64,000 nucleotides of DNA from Bartonella fuyuanensis (GTDB lineage Bacteria > Pseudomonadota > Alphaproteobacteria > Rhizobiales > Rhizobiaceae). The notes under the pieces were generated by a model. The model had not been told where the DNA came from and did no database searches. It was given only the letters and a program-made list of their open reading frames with translations. Below are positions 1 to 13,300 of the stretch, piece by piece. Position 1 is the first letter of the stretch. The number at the start of each line of letters is the position of its first letter. Both the position numbers and the translations under genes were made by a program. The DNA lies in NCBI RefSeq assembly GCF_014197255.1, contig NZ_JACIFE010000001.1, positions 248,001 through 312,000 on the forward strand. The letters run 5' to 3'.

Positions 1-1202
1 AGTTCAGGCCGCGTTTGCATGTCAAACAATTCAGTGACTTCAAACAATAGTGTGAGCAGCTTAGCCATGGAAATGCTTTGTGCTGATTGTCCATGAATTG
101 GTTCACCAATAGCGCGATTAGCTTGTGCAAAGCTTTCAATATTATGGTGTGAAGGGACATAACCTGCTTCGAAGTGAGCGCGTGCTACCCGATAGTAATC
201 ACGGGTAATAAAACCATAAAGGATTTCAGCGAGGAAATGCTTTTCTTTTTTTCCCAGTCTTCCTGTAATGCCAAGATCAACAGCAACAATACATCCTTTT
301 GAGTCTACAAATAAATTGCCAGGATGCATATCAGCATGAAAAAAACCATCACGTAATGTATGGCGTAGAAAAGATTGAACAAGCGTTATGGCGAGTGCCT
401 GCAAATTAAAACCTGCTTCTTTAAGTTTTGAAGTCTCAGATATTCTTATACCATCAATCCATTCCATTGTAAGGACATTACGTCCTGTCCGTTCCCAATC
501 AATCCGTGGAACTCGAAAACCTGGATCATGTTGAATATTTTCAGCCATTTCAGATATAGCTGCTGCTTCTAAGCGTAAATCCATTTCGAGGCGTGTTGTT
601 TGTGCTAAAGTATCCACCACACGAACAGGACGCAGTCTTCGAGAGGCAGGGATATAACGCTCTTGTAAATGAGCAATGAGATAGAATCCTCTAAGATCTT
701 TAGAAAAACGTGCTCTGATATTGGGACGAATGACTTTTACAGCACATTTCTTTGTCTGACCGGTTTCATCGTTGTATTCAGCTGGATGGACTTGAGCAAT
801 AGAAGCAGCGGCGATAGGGGGATAAAAATTTACGAATAAATCATCAATGGAGCGACCAAGAGAATTCTCAATTTGAGCAATAGCAGCGGTGCAAGAAAAT
901 GTTTGGACACGATCTTGTAGTTGTGCCAAATCTTCTGCAATATTACGTCCAACAATATCAGGTCTTGTGGCAAGGAATTGACCAAGTTTTATGTAAGAAG
1001 GGCCAAGCTTATTGATGGCATATGAAATATTTTCAGATCGCTGTTTTTTTTTCGTTTTGTGTCGTGCTAGTGCTCGTGCTAGACGATGACATAATGCCGG
1101 AAATCCTTGAAGGTCGTCATGAGGAAGAGTACTTAAAACACCTTCACGTGTTAAAATCCATCCTGCACGCATTAATTGAAAATAAGGAGAAATTTGTACC
1201 AT
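1..1202 (-). CDS. ubiB: UbiB, ubiquinone biosynthesis atypical kinase (5' part; C-terminus beyond window start)
   Basis: Member of the ABC1/ADCK/UbiB atypical kinase family, needed for ubiquinone biosynthesis at the inner membrane; the family has a kinase fold and ATPase activity, and its exact substrate is debated. The frame opens with MVQISPYFQLMRAGWILTRE and stays open to base 1, giving about 400 codons of a protein usually just over 500 residues long, so the C-terminal membrane segments lie outside the window. Visible family signatures are the KLGPSYIKLGQFLATRPD block (the KxGQ motif), AAASIAQVHPAE, a VAVDLG segment and HADMHPGNLF, the kinase catalytic loop. The start at 1202 lies 2 bases after the ubiE stop, so the two are almost certainly co-transcribed and translationally coupled. 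The ubiE-ubiB pairing is standard in Rhizobiales. Confidence 0.93.
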   Translation of the reverse strand, partial: MVQISPYFQLMRAGWILTREGVLSTLPHDDLQGFPALCHRLARALARHKTKKKQRSENISYAINKLGPSYIKLGQFLATRPDIVGRNIAEDLAQLQDRVQTFSCTAAIAQIENSLGRSIDDLFVNFYPPIAAASIAQVHPAEYNDETGQTKKCAVKVIRPNIRARFSKDLRGFYLIAHLQERYIPASRRLRPVRVVDTLAQTTRLEMDLRLEAAAISEMAENIQHDPGFRVPRIDWERTGRNVLTMEWIDGIRISETSKLKEAGFNLQALAITLVQSFLRHTLRDGFFHADMHPGNLFVDSKGCIVAVDLGITGRLGKKEKHFLAEILYGFITRDYYRVARAHFEAGYVPSHHNIESFAQANRAIGEPIHGQSAQSISMAKLLTLLFEVTELFDMQTRPE

Positions 1203-1204
1203 TT

Positions 1205-1987
1205 TTAAATTTTCCAACCTGAATGCTGTGCTGCAATCGCCCCGGTAAGATTGCGGTATGATACCCGCGAAAACCCCGCATGTTTGATCATATGGGCAAA
1301 ATCATCTTGCTTAGGAAATTTGCGAATAGATTCAACCAAATAACGATAAGAATCACCATCATTTGCAATAAATTCACCCAACCTAGGGATAGCATGGAAA
1401 GACCAAAGATCATAAATTTTATCTAGCAGGGGCATCTCGACATTTGAAAATTCTAAACATAAGAAACGCCCTCCAGGTTTTAAAACACGAAAAGCTTCTT
1501 TAAGGGCCTGATTAATATGAGGAACATTGCGAATTCCAAAAGCAATAGTGTAAGCGTCAAAGCTTTGATCTTCAAAGGGGAGATGTTCTGCATTGGCTTC
1601 AACAAAATCAATTAGAGGAGCAAGGCCATTTTTTTGCGCGCGTTTTTTTCCAACGCTGAGCATTGAGCCATTAATATCAAGAATTGTAACATGGGCTTTT
1701 TGGCGTGAAGCATTAAGAATACGAAAAGCAATATCACCTGTCCCGCCGGCTACATCAAGAACTTTCCAATGAGAAAGTGCTGGTGGGGAAAGCCATGCAA
1801 TCATAGAATTTTTCCACACACGATGTAGCCCTAATGATAAGACATCATTCATTTTGTCATAATTTTCAGCAACAGAATGAAATACATCATCAACCATGGA
1901 TTGTTTTTGTGTTTCATCAACCCTTGTAAAACCAAAAAAGTATTCCATGCCACCTTTAATTCCTATACGTTCTGTTTCAGCTGCCAT
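1205..1987 (-). CDS. ubiE: UbiE, demethylmenaquinone/2-polyprenyl-6-methoxybenzoquinol C-methyltransferase
   Basis: SAM-dependent C-methyltransferase of ubiquinone biosynthesis, adding the ring methyl group to the methoxybenzoquinol intermediate. The 260-residue length is typical of the family. The class I methyltransferase fold shows the glycine-rich SAM loop [13 protein letters not shown] near residues 77-89, an acidic strand end (ILDIN) for the ribose, and the family signatures AFGIRNVP and [13 protein letters not shown]. The C-terminal [15 protein letters not shown] is the usual UbiE ending. AAGGAAGG sits 8 bases before the ATG at 1987 and supports that start. It is followed by ubiB after 2 bases; gyrB lies 118 bases upstream on the same strand. 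Confidence 0.96.
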   Translation of the reverse strand: MAAETERIGIKGGMEYFFGFTRVDETQKQSMVDDVFHSVAENYDKMNDVLSLGLHRVWKNSMIAWLSPPALSHWKVLDVAGGTGDIAFRILNASRQKAHVTILDINGSMLSVGKKRAQKNGLAPLIDFVEANAEHLPFEDQSFDAYTIAFGIRNVPHINQALKEAFRVLKPGGRFLCLEFSNVEMPLLDKIYDLWSFHAIPRLGEFIANDGDSYRYLVESIRKFPKQDDFAHMIKHAGFSRVSYRNLTGAIAAQHSGWKI

Positions 1988-2105
1988 ATGTATGACCTTC
2001 CTTATTTTTCTTTTATCGTAAATGAAATAGAGATGGAATGTTCAAATACGAAAAAACAACGTATAAAACTGCGACGTTTATACAGCTAAAAACAGAAGAA
2101 TATCT

Positions 2106-5535
<3,430 letters not shown>

Positions 5536-6468
5536 TTGGGTTTGAAAAATGAGAGAGAGATTTTGAAAGTAAGAAAAATTATACCTGTAAAACAATTTCA
5601 ATTGCGTTTACGGTACTTTAATTTATATAATGTTCTAATTCATATTTTATTTACAGCAGGGAGCTTTCTATTTGCTTCTTCTGCAGAAGCTGAAATAGCT
5701 GAAAAGTTACCTTCTTTTTTTAATTCACATGAACACTTGATAGAACCTGATACAAAGGATATTATTCGTTTGCGTTTTGTAACAACTTTTGATTTTCCTC
5801 CGTTTAATTTTTTTGATCAAATGGGGCATCTTGCAGGTTATAACATTGATTTATTGCGCGCTATTTGCTCAAAATTAAAATTGGAGAAACTTTGTGAAGT
5901 AGAAGTGGTTCCTTGGGAAGAGCTTGTAGAGCATGTTAAAAATGGTAGTGCAGAAGTTATTATTGCGGGTTTAAAAGAAACGAGTAAAACCCAGCAAGAT
6001 CTTGTTTTTACAAAGTCATATTTGCGCTTTCCAGCGAGATTTGTTGCTTCTCGACTTTTAAATTTTGATGAGCCAATAAGCGGTCAATTGGTACATTTAA
6101 CTAGTGGTGTTTTGTCTAAAAGTATTCACGAAAAGCTTTTTCATCATTATTTTCCTAAAGCTAAAAGACAAGGATTTAAAGAGAGAGAAGAACTCTATAA
6201 AGCGTTACAGGAACGTAAAATTGACCTTATTTTTGATGATGGATTTGCTTTATCGTTATGGTTCAAAAATCAAAAAGCTGTTGATTGCTGCCATTTTGTT
6301 GATGGAGCATATGTAGCACCACAGTTATTGGGACAAGGAATGCAGCTTGCTGTTGCAAAAAAGAACGAAAAATTGATTGATATACTCAATTATGCACTGA
6401 AATCTCTAGAAGAGGATGGTAAACTTACAGAGCTTTATTTGCGCTATTTTCCAATAAGTTTTTATTGA
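5536..6468 (+). CDS. Periplasmic solute-binding protein, family 3 (amino-acid type), orphan
   Basis: Substrate-binding protein of the polar amino acid ABC-transporter type (SBP_bac_3 fold). The N-terminus carries a positively charged stretch, a hydrophobic run and an Ala-rich cleavage region ending SSAEA, so export to the periplasm is expected. The mature part begins the domain with LRFVTTFDFPPFNF, followed by GYNIDLLRAICSKL and SAEVIIAGLKET, matching the two-lobed ligand-binding fold; it ends with DGKLTELYLRYFP, typical of the family. No ATG occurs before about residue 97, so a TTG start is required. 5536 gives 310 residues; TTG at 5563, preceded by GAGAGAGA, is an equally good start. No permease or ATPase gene is adjacent, so the partner is elsewhere or it acts as a sensor. 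It is convergent with comM, 9 bases apart. Confidence 0.8.
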   Translation: MGLKNEREILKVRKIIPVKQFQLRLRYFNLYNVLIHILFTAGSFLFASSAEAEIAEKLPSFFNSHEHLIEPDTKDIIRLRFVTTFDFPPFNFFDQMGHLAGYNIDLLRAICSKLKLEKLCEVEVVPWEELVEHVKNGSAEVIIAGLKETSKTQQDLVFTKSYLRFPARFVASRLLNFDEPISGQLVHLTSGVLSKSIHEKLFHHYFPKAKRQGFKEREELYKALQERKIDLIFDDGFALSLWFKNQKAVDCCHFVDGAYVAPQLLGQGMQLAVAKKNEKLIDILNYALKSLEEDGKLTELYLRYFPISFY

Positions 6469-6477
6469 TAACTAATT

Positions 6478-8010
6478 TTATATCAGGGCTGTTAATCTTT
6501 CTGTACCTAGTCGATAGGAAATAGCTTCTGCAAGATGATGGCATGAAAGATTATCTGATCCATCAAGATCAGCAATTGTGCGTGCAACTTTGAGAATACG
6601 ATGATAGGCTCGTGCAGAAAGACGCATTTTTTCACTCACATCTCGTAAGAGTACGGCCGCACTTTTATCAGGAATAGCGATTTGTTCTATAATTTTTGCA
6701 GGACAATCGCCGTTGGTTCGGATGTGGTCAAGCCCTAATTTTCTAAAGCGTTTGGACTGAATGGTACGACACTGTGCAACGCGTTTAGCAACATCGTGGC
6801 TTTTTTCTGCTTGTTCTGGTTGCATAAGGTCCATAGCTGTCAAAGCAGGAACATCAATCCTTAAATCAATTCGATCAAGCAGAGGGCCAGAAATACGGGA
6901 CTGATAATCGATTTGACAACGCATTCCTTTAGCACAAAGATGGTCTTTTTCGCCTGCCTTACCACAACGGCAAGGATTCATTGCGGCAATAAGTTGGAAG
7001 CGAGCAGGATAGCTGATATGATGATTAGCGCGGGCGATAATTGATTCTCCACTTTCTAAAGGTTGACGAAGAGAATCAAGAACTTGCGGAGAAAATTCAG
7101 GCAATTCATCAAGAAATAATACACCATTATGGGCAAGAGAGACTTCTCCTGGTTGCCCTTTAAGCCCCCCACCAATCATTGCAGCCATAGAAGCAGAATG
7201 ATGTGGAGAACGAAAGGGGCAATGAAGTGAAAGAGTATTATGAATCGTTTCTCCTGTAATAGAAGCAATCAGCGAGACATCTAAAAGCTCACGGCTATCA
7301 AGAGGTGGCAAAATGGAAGGTAAGCGTTGAGCTAACATAGATTTCCCAGCGCCAGGAGGACCTACAAACAAAAGGTTATGGCGCCCAGCAGCACAAACTT
7401 CTAAGGCACGTTTGGCTGTTTTCTGTCCTTTGATTTCACAAAGATCTGGAAGATCAGTTTCAATGGTATATTGGCGCGGTTGTGGACGTTTTTGAATTTG
7501 GGTTCCTTTAAAATGATTGACTATCGTGAGAAGAGTCTCTGGAGCAAGAATATTTATTTCTGCATTTGCCCATGCTGCTTCAGGTCCACATTGAAAGGGA
7601 CAAATCAGTCCTTTATCGAGTGATAAAGCTGTCATAGCAGCTGGTAAAACACCATTGACAGCAGTCAGTGAACCGTCCAGTGATAATTCGCCTAAAATAA
7701 CATAGTCTTGCGCTACTTCGGGAGGGAGAATTCCCATAGCAAGCATTAAACCTATAGCAATTGGCAAATCATAATGTGATCCTTCTTTAGGTAAATCAGC
7801 TGGTGCAAGATTAATCGTAATTCGCTTGGTAGGCATAGAAAGCCCACAAGCATGGAGAGCTGCTTGTACACGTTCACGGCTTTCTGCAACTGCTTTATCA
7901 GCTAATCCAACAATCGCCATTCCTATTTTACCAGCTAAAATCATAACCTGTACATCGACAGGCACTGCTTCCAGACCGCGAAAAGCAACAGTTGTAATAT
8001 GTGCGATCAT
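6478..8010 (-). CDS. comM: YifB/ComM family Mg-chelatase-like AAA+ ATPase
   Basis: AAA+ protein of the YifB/ComM family. In naturally transformable bacteria ComM is a hexameric helicase that promotes branch migration during integration of foreign DNA; in others the role is unclear. The 510-residue length is typical. The N-terminal ChlI-like domain starts MIAHITTVAFRGLEAVPVDV and contains IVGLADKAVAESRERV. The central Mg-chelatase ATPase domain has Walker A GPPGAGKSM (near residue 217), Walker B GVLFLDELPEF and the cysteine-containing insertion NPCRCGKAGEKDHLC. The C-terminal domain has LSARAYHRILKVARTIADLDG. GGGGGAAAA precedes the ATG. No competence genes lie nearby, so a transformation role is inference from the family only. 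Confidence 0.9.
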   Translation of the reverse strand: MIAHITTVAFRGLEAVPVDVQVMILAGKIGMAIVGLADKAVAESRERVQAALHACGLSMPTKRITINLAPADLPKEGSHYDLPIAIGLMLAMGILPPEVAQDYVILGELSLDGSLTAVNGVLPAAMTALSLDKGLICPFQCGPEAAWANAEINILAPETLLTIVNHFKGTQIQKRPQPRQYTIETDLPDLCEIKGQKTAKRALEVCAAGRHNLLFVGPPGAGKSMLAQRLPSILPPLDSRELLDVSLIASITGETIHNTLSLHCPFRSPHHSASMAAMIGGGLKGQPGEVSLAHNGVLFLDELPEFSPQVLDSLRQPLESGESIIARANHHISYPARFQLIAAMNPCRCGKAGEKDHLCAKGMRCQIDYQSRISGPLLDRIDLRIDVPALTAMDLMQPEQAEKSHDVAKRVAQCRTIQSKRFRKLGLDHIRTNGDCPAKIIEQIAIPDKSAAVLLRDVSEKMRLSARAYHRILKVARTIADLDGSDNLSCHHLAEAISYRLGTERLTALI

Positions 8011-8423
8011 TTATTTATTTTCCCCCGTTTAGATTTGAAAGAAACAATCATATCTATACGTAAAAATCAAGAAGCATTTCTCTGGTTTTTTTTATGGAGA
8101 GATTTATATACATCTACAGGTTTTTGTTGTGTTTTCATGGTAAAGTCATTTGTACAAAGTTAACCATGCTAATATGTTGGACAATAAAACATTTATAATA
8201 AGCTAAATAAATATGTTAAGAGAAAGGAATGAGGCTGTTTGTGTTACGCAACAGGGTAGGATCTTATAAAGATAATAAGAGGGGGGATAACGTTATGTAT
8301 CGCAGAGCGTTATTTAATGTGATAAAACGTGTAAAATATGCAAAGTAGTTGGATTTACCTTTCTTATTTTTATATTATTTAAAGCGTCGTAGCTGCAAGG
8401 TGTATTTAAAGATATCTGATTTT
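8011..8423. other. Divergent intergenic region comM/tamA with a possible short leader ORF
   Basis: This gap separates comM (minus) from tamA (plus) and should hold both promoters. A short frame starts at ATG 8229 (39 codons) or ATG 8295 (17 codons, MYRRALFNVIKRVKYAK) and stops at TAG 8346-8348, in the same frame as tamA. The 8295 ATG is preceded by GAGGGGGG at an 8-base spacing, the best Shine-Dalgarno-like sequence in the gap. It could be a basic leader peptide translated ahead of tamA or chance. No repeat copy is present. Confidence 0.35.
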
Positions 8424-10388
8424 ATGGCATACCAGATGAAAATTTTATTAAAATCAGGAGCTGTGCGTTGTGTATTTATAGGCTTGTATTTCACTTTTTC
8501 TTTTCCACAACCAGTTGCGGCATTTGATTTTTTCGGCATCCCTCTTTTTGGTCAAAAGAAAATAAATTCTCCTTCAAATCATGGCAAAAGTGCAGAGAGG
8601 TTTTATAAAGTTGATATTGTTGCACCGCCAGGGGCACCATTAGAAGGTATCAAAATAGTTAAATCTGTCTCTTCTCTTGTTGCTGATAAAGAAAAAGCAT
8701 CTGCCAGTTCTTCTGGTTTGTTAGCTAAAGCACGTTCAGATTATCGGGCAATTCTTTCTGCTCTTTATGCTGATGGACGCTATGGTAGTGTTCTTAGTAT
8801 TAAAATTAATGGTTTGGAAGTCGCTGATTTAAGCCCGGTAACTCAACTTCCAGCACAATCCAATATTGTTATTACGATTGATGCTGGTCCACAATATGTT
8901 TTTAGCCTTGCAAATATCGATAAAGTTGCTCCATTTGCAAAACATAAAGGGCGTAAAATACCCACAATTGAAGAATTGGGCTATAAAATTGGAGCTATTG
9001 CTAAATCTGAAACCATTTTGAAAGCAGAAAAATGGGCGGTAGAAGGATGGCGTCAACAAGGCTATCCTAAAGCTAAAGTTATGAAGAGTGAAGTCGTGGC
9101 TGACCATGCTGCCTTGCGTGTTGAAGGACGGATAGTTGTTGATCCTGGACAAAAGGCTTATTATGGTCCTTTAAGTGTGCGTAATATAAGTAAGAAACCA
9201 CAGGTAGATTTAGCTTATATCGCATGGATGTCTGGTTTAAAGCTAGGCCAGAAATACGATTCTAATGCCTTAACTAAGGCAAGTGAACGTCTTGCGCGTC
9301 TTGGTATTTTTCATGCTATCAATATAGATGAGGATGATGCAATTAATCCAGATGGTTGTTTACCACTTACGCTTGTTGTACAAGAACGTAAACCGCGTCG
9401 TTTCGGCATAGGTGGCAGTTATTCAACATTAGATGGAGCTGGTTTTGAAGCTTATTGGATGCATAACAATCTTTTTGGTCATGCAGAAATTCTTAAAGTT
9501 GAGACCAAAATAAGTGGTGTTGGTAGTAATAAAAAGAAATCATATAATTTTAAAAACTTTGATTATCTTTTCGGTGGCACATTTATAAAGCCTGGTATAT
9601 TCACTCCTGATACAGATTTTAGATCAGAATTAAAAATTCAGCAAGATGTTCTAGAAAATTATACGACAAAAGCGATAAGAGGGAAATTGGGAATAACGCA
9701 TATTTTTAATGATAATTTATCAGGACAGGCTGCGGTGGAAGTTGCGAATGGTTATTCACGTAATATCTATTTGGAGAGCCATAATTTTACAACAATTGGG
9801 TTTCCTAGCGGTTTGATTTACGATAGTCGCAATAATAAATTTAATGCGACAAAGGGTTTGTATGGTGAATTTCTACTTGAGCCTTTTTATGAAATGCGTT
9901 TTAGTGATTTTGTGGCAAAAATAACAGCAGAAGGTCGTTCTTATTGGGTGCTAGATGAAAGAGGTCGTTTTGTTTTTGCTGCACGGGCGAAATTTGGTAC
10001 AATTCTTGGGAGTGATACAGCACAGATTCCTGTGGATACGCTTTTTTTTGCTGGTGGAGGAGGATCCGTTCGTGGTTATGCTTATCGTAATATCGGTGTT
10101 AAAACAAAAAATGATGCTATTGTTGGTGGAAAAGCACTTATAGAAGGTTCCACAGAATTACGTGTTTCTCTAAATGATAAAATAGGGTTTGTCGGTTTTC
10201 TTGATGGAGGTCTTGTAGGAGAAAAGGCGAATTTTTCTTTTTCTCAAAAAATTAAATGGGGAGCCGGTATAGGAGGTCGTTATATGACGGGTCTCGGGCC
10301 TTTACGCGTTGATTTAGCTTTTCCTTTAAAAAGAGAACAAGGTGATCCGCGCATTGGTTTTTATGTGGGTATAGGACAAGCATTTTAA
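8424..10388 (+). CDS. tamA: TamA, outer-membrane BamA/Omp85-family translocation and assembly protein
   Basis: Omp85-family outer-membrane protein that, with TamB, forms the translocation and assembly module and helps insert some outer-membrane proteins or move lipids. The chosen ATG (MAYQMKILLKSGAVRC) begins a signal peptide with hydrophobic core CVFIGLYFTFSF and an Ala-containing cleavage region before FDFFGIPLFG. The frame also runs upstream to a TTG at 8349, and ATG 8436 is a further choice; neither has a clear ribosome binding site. POTRA-like repeats follow in the first half (YRAILSALYADGRYGSVLSIKI; AEKWAVEGWRQQGYPKAKV; LTKASERLARLGIFHAINI). The second half is a beta-barrel with FFAGGGGSVRGYAYRNIG (the conserved VRGY motif) and terminal Phe, the outer-membrane insertion signal. 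Its stop overlaps the tamB start by one base (TAATG). Confidence 0.9.
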   Translation: MAYQMKILLKSGAVRCVFIGLYFTFSFPQPVAAFDFFGIPLFGQKKINSPSNHGKSAERFYKVDIVAPPGAPLEGIKIVKSVSSLVADKEKASASSSGLLAKARSDYRAILSALYADGRYGSVLSIKINGLEVADLSPVTQLPAQSNIVITIDAGPQYVFSLANIDKVAPFAKHKGRKIPTIEELGYKIGAIAKSETILKAEKWAVEGWRQQGYPKAKVMKSEVVADHAALRVEGRIVVDPGQKAYYGPLSVRNISKKPQVDLAYIAWMSGLKLGQKYDSNALTKASERLARLGIFHAINIDEDDAINPDGCLPLTLVVQERKPRRFGIGGSYSTLDGAGFEAYWMHNNLFGHAEILKVETKISGVGSNKKKSYNFKNFDYLFGGTFIKPGIFTPDTDFRSELKIQQDVLENYTTKAIRGKLGITHIFNDNLSGQAAVEVANGYSRNIYLESHNFTTIGFPSGLIYDSRNNKFNATKGLYGEFLLEPFYEMRFSDFVAKITAEGRSYWVLDERGRFVFAARAKFGTILGSDTAQIPVDTLFFAGGGGSVRGYAYRNIGVKTKNDAIVGGKALIEGSTELRVSLNDKIGFVGFLDGGLVGEKANFSFSQKIKWGAGIGGRYMTGLGPLRVDLAFPLKREQGDPRIGFYVGIGQAF

Positions 10389-13300
10389 TGAAAAAAAGTG
10401 TCCGTTTATTAGCTTTTATCTTTGGATTTTTGTTTGTTTGGGTGAGTGGTTTTGTTTTTGCGCAAAGAGAAGGCAGTTTTTCTTCTGGCGAAATAAAAAC
10501 AGATGATGGTTCATGGTTTGTTTCTTTAATTGAACGCAAGCTTTCAGCACCTAATCGTCAAGTTCGTTTACACAATATGCAAGGGACACTATCTTCTCAA
10601 ACATCAATAGATGCTATTACTGTCAGTGATAAAAAAGGGGTTTGGCTTAAAATTACTAATGCTAAAATGGATTGGAATCGTCTGGCGTTGCTGAGAGGGC
10701 GCCTGGATATTAATCAGCTTTCGGCAGAACAAGTTACGTTTTTCCGCAAACCACAAGGCAATTCTTCTCTTGTTTCTTCTCTTGAGGCGGGTGAGTTTTC
10801 TTTACCAAAATTACCACTTGCTCTTTCTATCAATACGCTTACAGCTCAACATATAATGTTTGAGCAAAATCTTTTTGGTTTTTCTGCTGATATGTCCTTA
10901 GAGGGCAGTTTCACTTTGGCGAGTGGTAATTTTGGTATTGATATAGTGGCGCGCCGTTTAGATGCACCGGGTTCTTTTTCTGTTTTCACCAAGATATCTG
11001 ATAGCAATCGTATAGCTCAACTTGATATTTCTGCAAATGAGCCGCAAAATGGTATTTTGGCGAATATTTTTAACATTGAAAAACGTCCGGCATTAAATCT
11101 TTCTATGAAAGGTGATGGTACTTTTGATGATTTGGTTATCAAATTTTCTTTAGAAGCTGATCATCATTCTATTTTAGCTGGTAATGTTATTCTTGCGAGT
11201 ATTTCAGAAGGATACAGTTTTTCTACGACACTAGAGGGTATATTAAGTCCCTTAATCCCTGCTCAATATCGTAGTTTTTTCAAATCTGATATAACATTAA
11301 AAGCAGAGGCAAGAAGGACAAGAGATGGTATGACACATCTTGATCAAATGGTTATTCAGGGCAAAACCATGAATGTTATCGCCAATGCTAAAATAACAGC
11401 TGATGGATTTTTGCGGCGGCTTTCGGTTGATGGCAAAATGATTTTTGATAACGAAGAGGAGTCTGTTCATTTATCTGCATCAGAATCGGCAAAACCTGCT
11501 AATACTCTCGCTTTGAACATTGATTATGGTCGCGAAGGGCAACAATCTTGGAATGGCCGGTTGGTTGGACATCATTTGAGCAATAAAAATATTTATATTC
11601 GTGATGCAGTTTTTGATATGGGAGGGGTAAGTGAAAATCTTGATAGTGCAGCTTCTCGTCATGTTGGTGTTCAGGTTAATGGAATGCTTCTAGGGGTTAA
11701 AAGGATTAAGGGAGCGTTAATAGAAAATTTAAGTCAAGCGGTTCATGTGCATCTAGATACCGATCTTATTTCTAAAAAACCAATTTTAATTCATGATTTT
11801 AGTATTACAGCTCAGGGCTTTTCTTCTTGGTTAAAAGGGACAATGGAGCATTTTATTTTTAAAGGCGATCTTGGTTTAAAAGCTCAAACATTGGCTCCTT
11901 TGGAAGTATTCAGTAAGCAATCATTCTCTGGTAGTGCAGACATTAAAGCCAAAGGAACTATTGGTTTATTGAGTGGTATTTTTGATCTCAAATTATTAGG
12001 AATGGCTGACAATATGAAAATAGGCGTACAGCTTTTTGATCGTTTATTCAAAGGAAATATCACTCTTTCAGGTGCTGCTGCTCGAAATACGATGGGATTC
12101 GTTTTACGTCATTTGAATTTGAAAAACCAATATGCAAACATAAAGGCTGATGGTTATTTTTCAGATGAAAGCGCTAAAATGGATTTGTCTGCTCAAATCT
12201 TTGATTTGGCCAAATTAGATCCGAAGATAAGAGGTGCACTTACAATTCAAAGTACGGTGAGAGGACGCAATCGCCATATAAAACTAAATACACGCGCTAA
12301 TGTGGTTGAAGCTCTCTTCGTAGGGAAGAAACTTCAAAATGCAACCTTTAATATAGAGGCATTTATGGATAATACAACACCGGTTACTTCTTTAACAGGT
12401 GTTGTAAAAGGTGAAGGAACTTTTGCTCAAAAACCGTTGCATTTATCTGCGTCTTTTAAAAAATCTCAGCAAATGAGAAAACTTGAAGATATCGATATTA
12501 GAGGGGGAAATGCAAAAATCACCGGTGATCTTTCTCAACAACTTGGAGGTTTTGTGAAAGGAGCGTTGCATATTGATGCCGATGATATTTCAGTGCTTTC
12601 AGCATTATTTTTGCAAGATGGTAATGGAAAAGTAAAAGGAGATTTTATTTTTGATGAACGAAATGGCAAACAAACAACCAATGTGAAAGCATCTATTAAC
12701 CATTTGAGTTTTGCCAAAAATAAAATAAAAAAGTTGGTAATAGATGCTGACATATTTGATCCTTTTAGAATAACACAGTTTGAAGGGGTTATCAATGCAG
12801 AGCATATTCAAACACCTTTTCTAATAGCCAATAGTTTAAATGCTCATGCCAATAGAAATAATGGACAAACGGTTTTTACTGTTCAGGCAATATTGCCTAA
12901 TGCTCTCAAGGCTCAGCTTTCTGGTCATGTAATGGTTGTGGAACTTCCAGAAGGCATAAAGCGAGAGGTACAAATTGAAACTATGGATTTAAATCAACGC
13001 AATCTTCATGCAACATTGCCAAAACCATCGATAATTGTTTTTGATAAAGATGGAATAACAATTAATAAATTAGGAATTGCAATAAATGGAGGCAATATTA
13101 TCCTTGCCGGGAATATTCAAGATACTCTGAATTTGCAGCTTACGATGAATGCTCTTCCTGCTACTTTAGCTAATCTGTGGAAATCTGATCTTGGAGCAGC
13201 AGGGAGTATAACAGGGGAGGTTATGATTCGTGGTCGTTTAAAAAAACCTGATATAACCTATGATATAAGAGGTGAGGGACTGACAACTGTTGCGCTTCAA

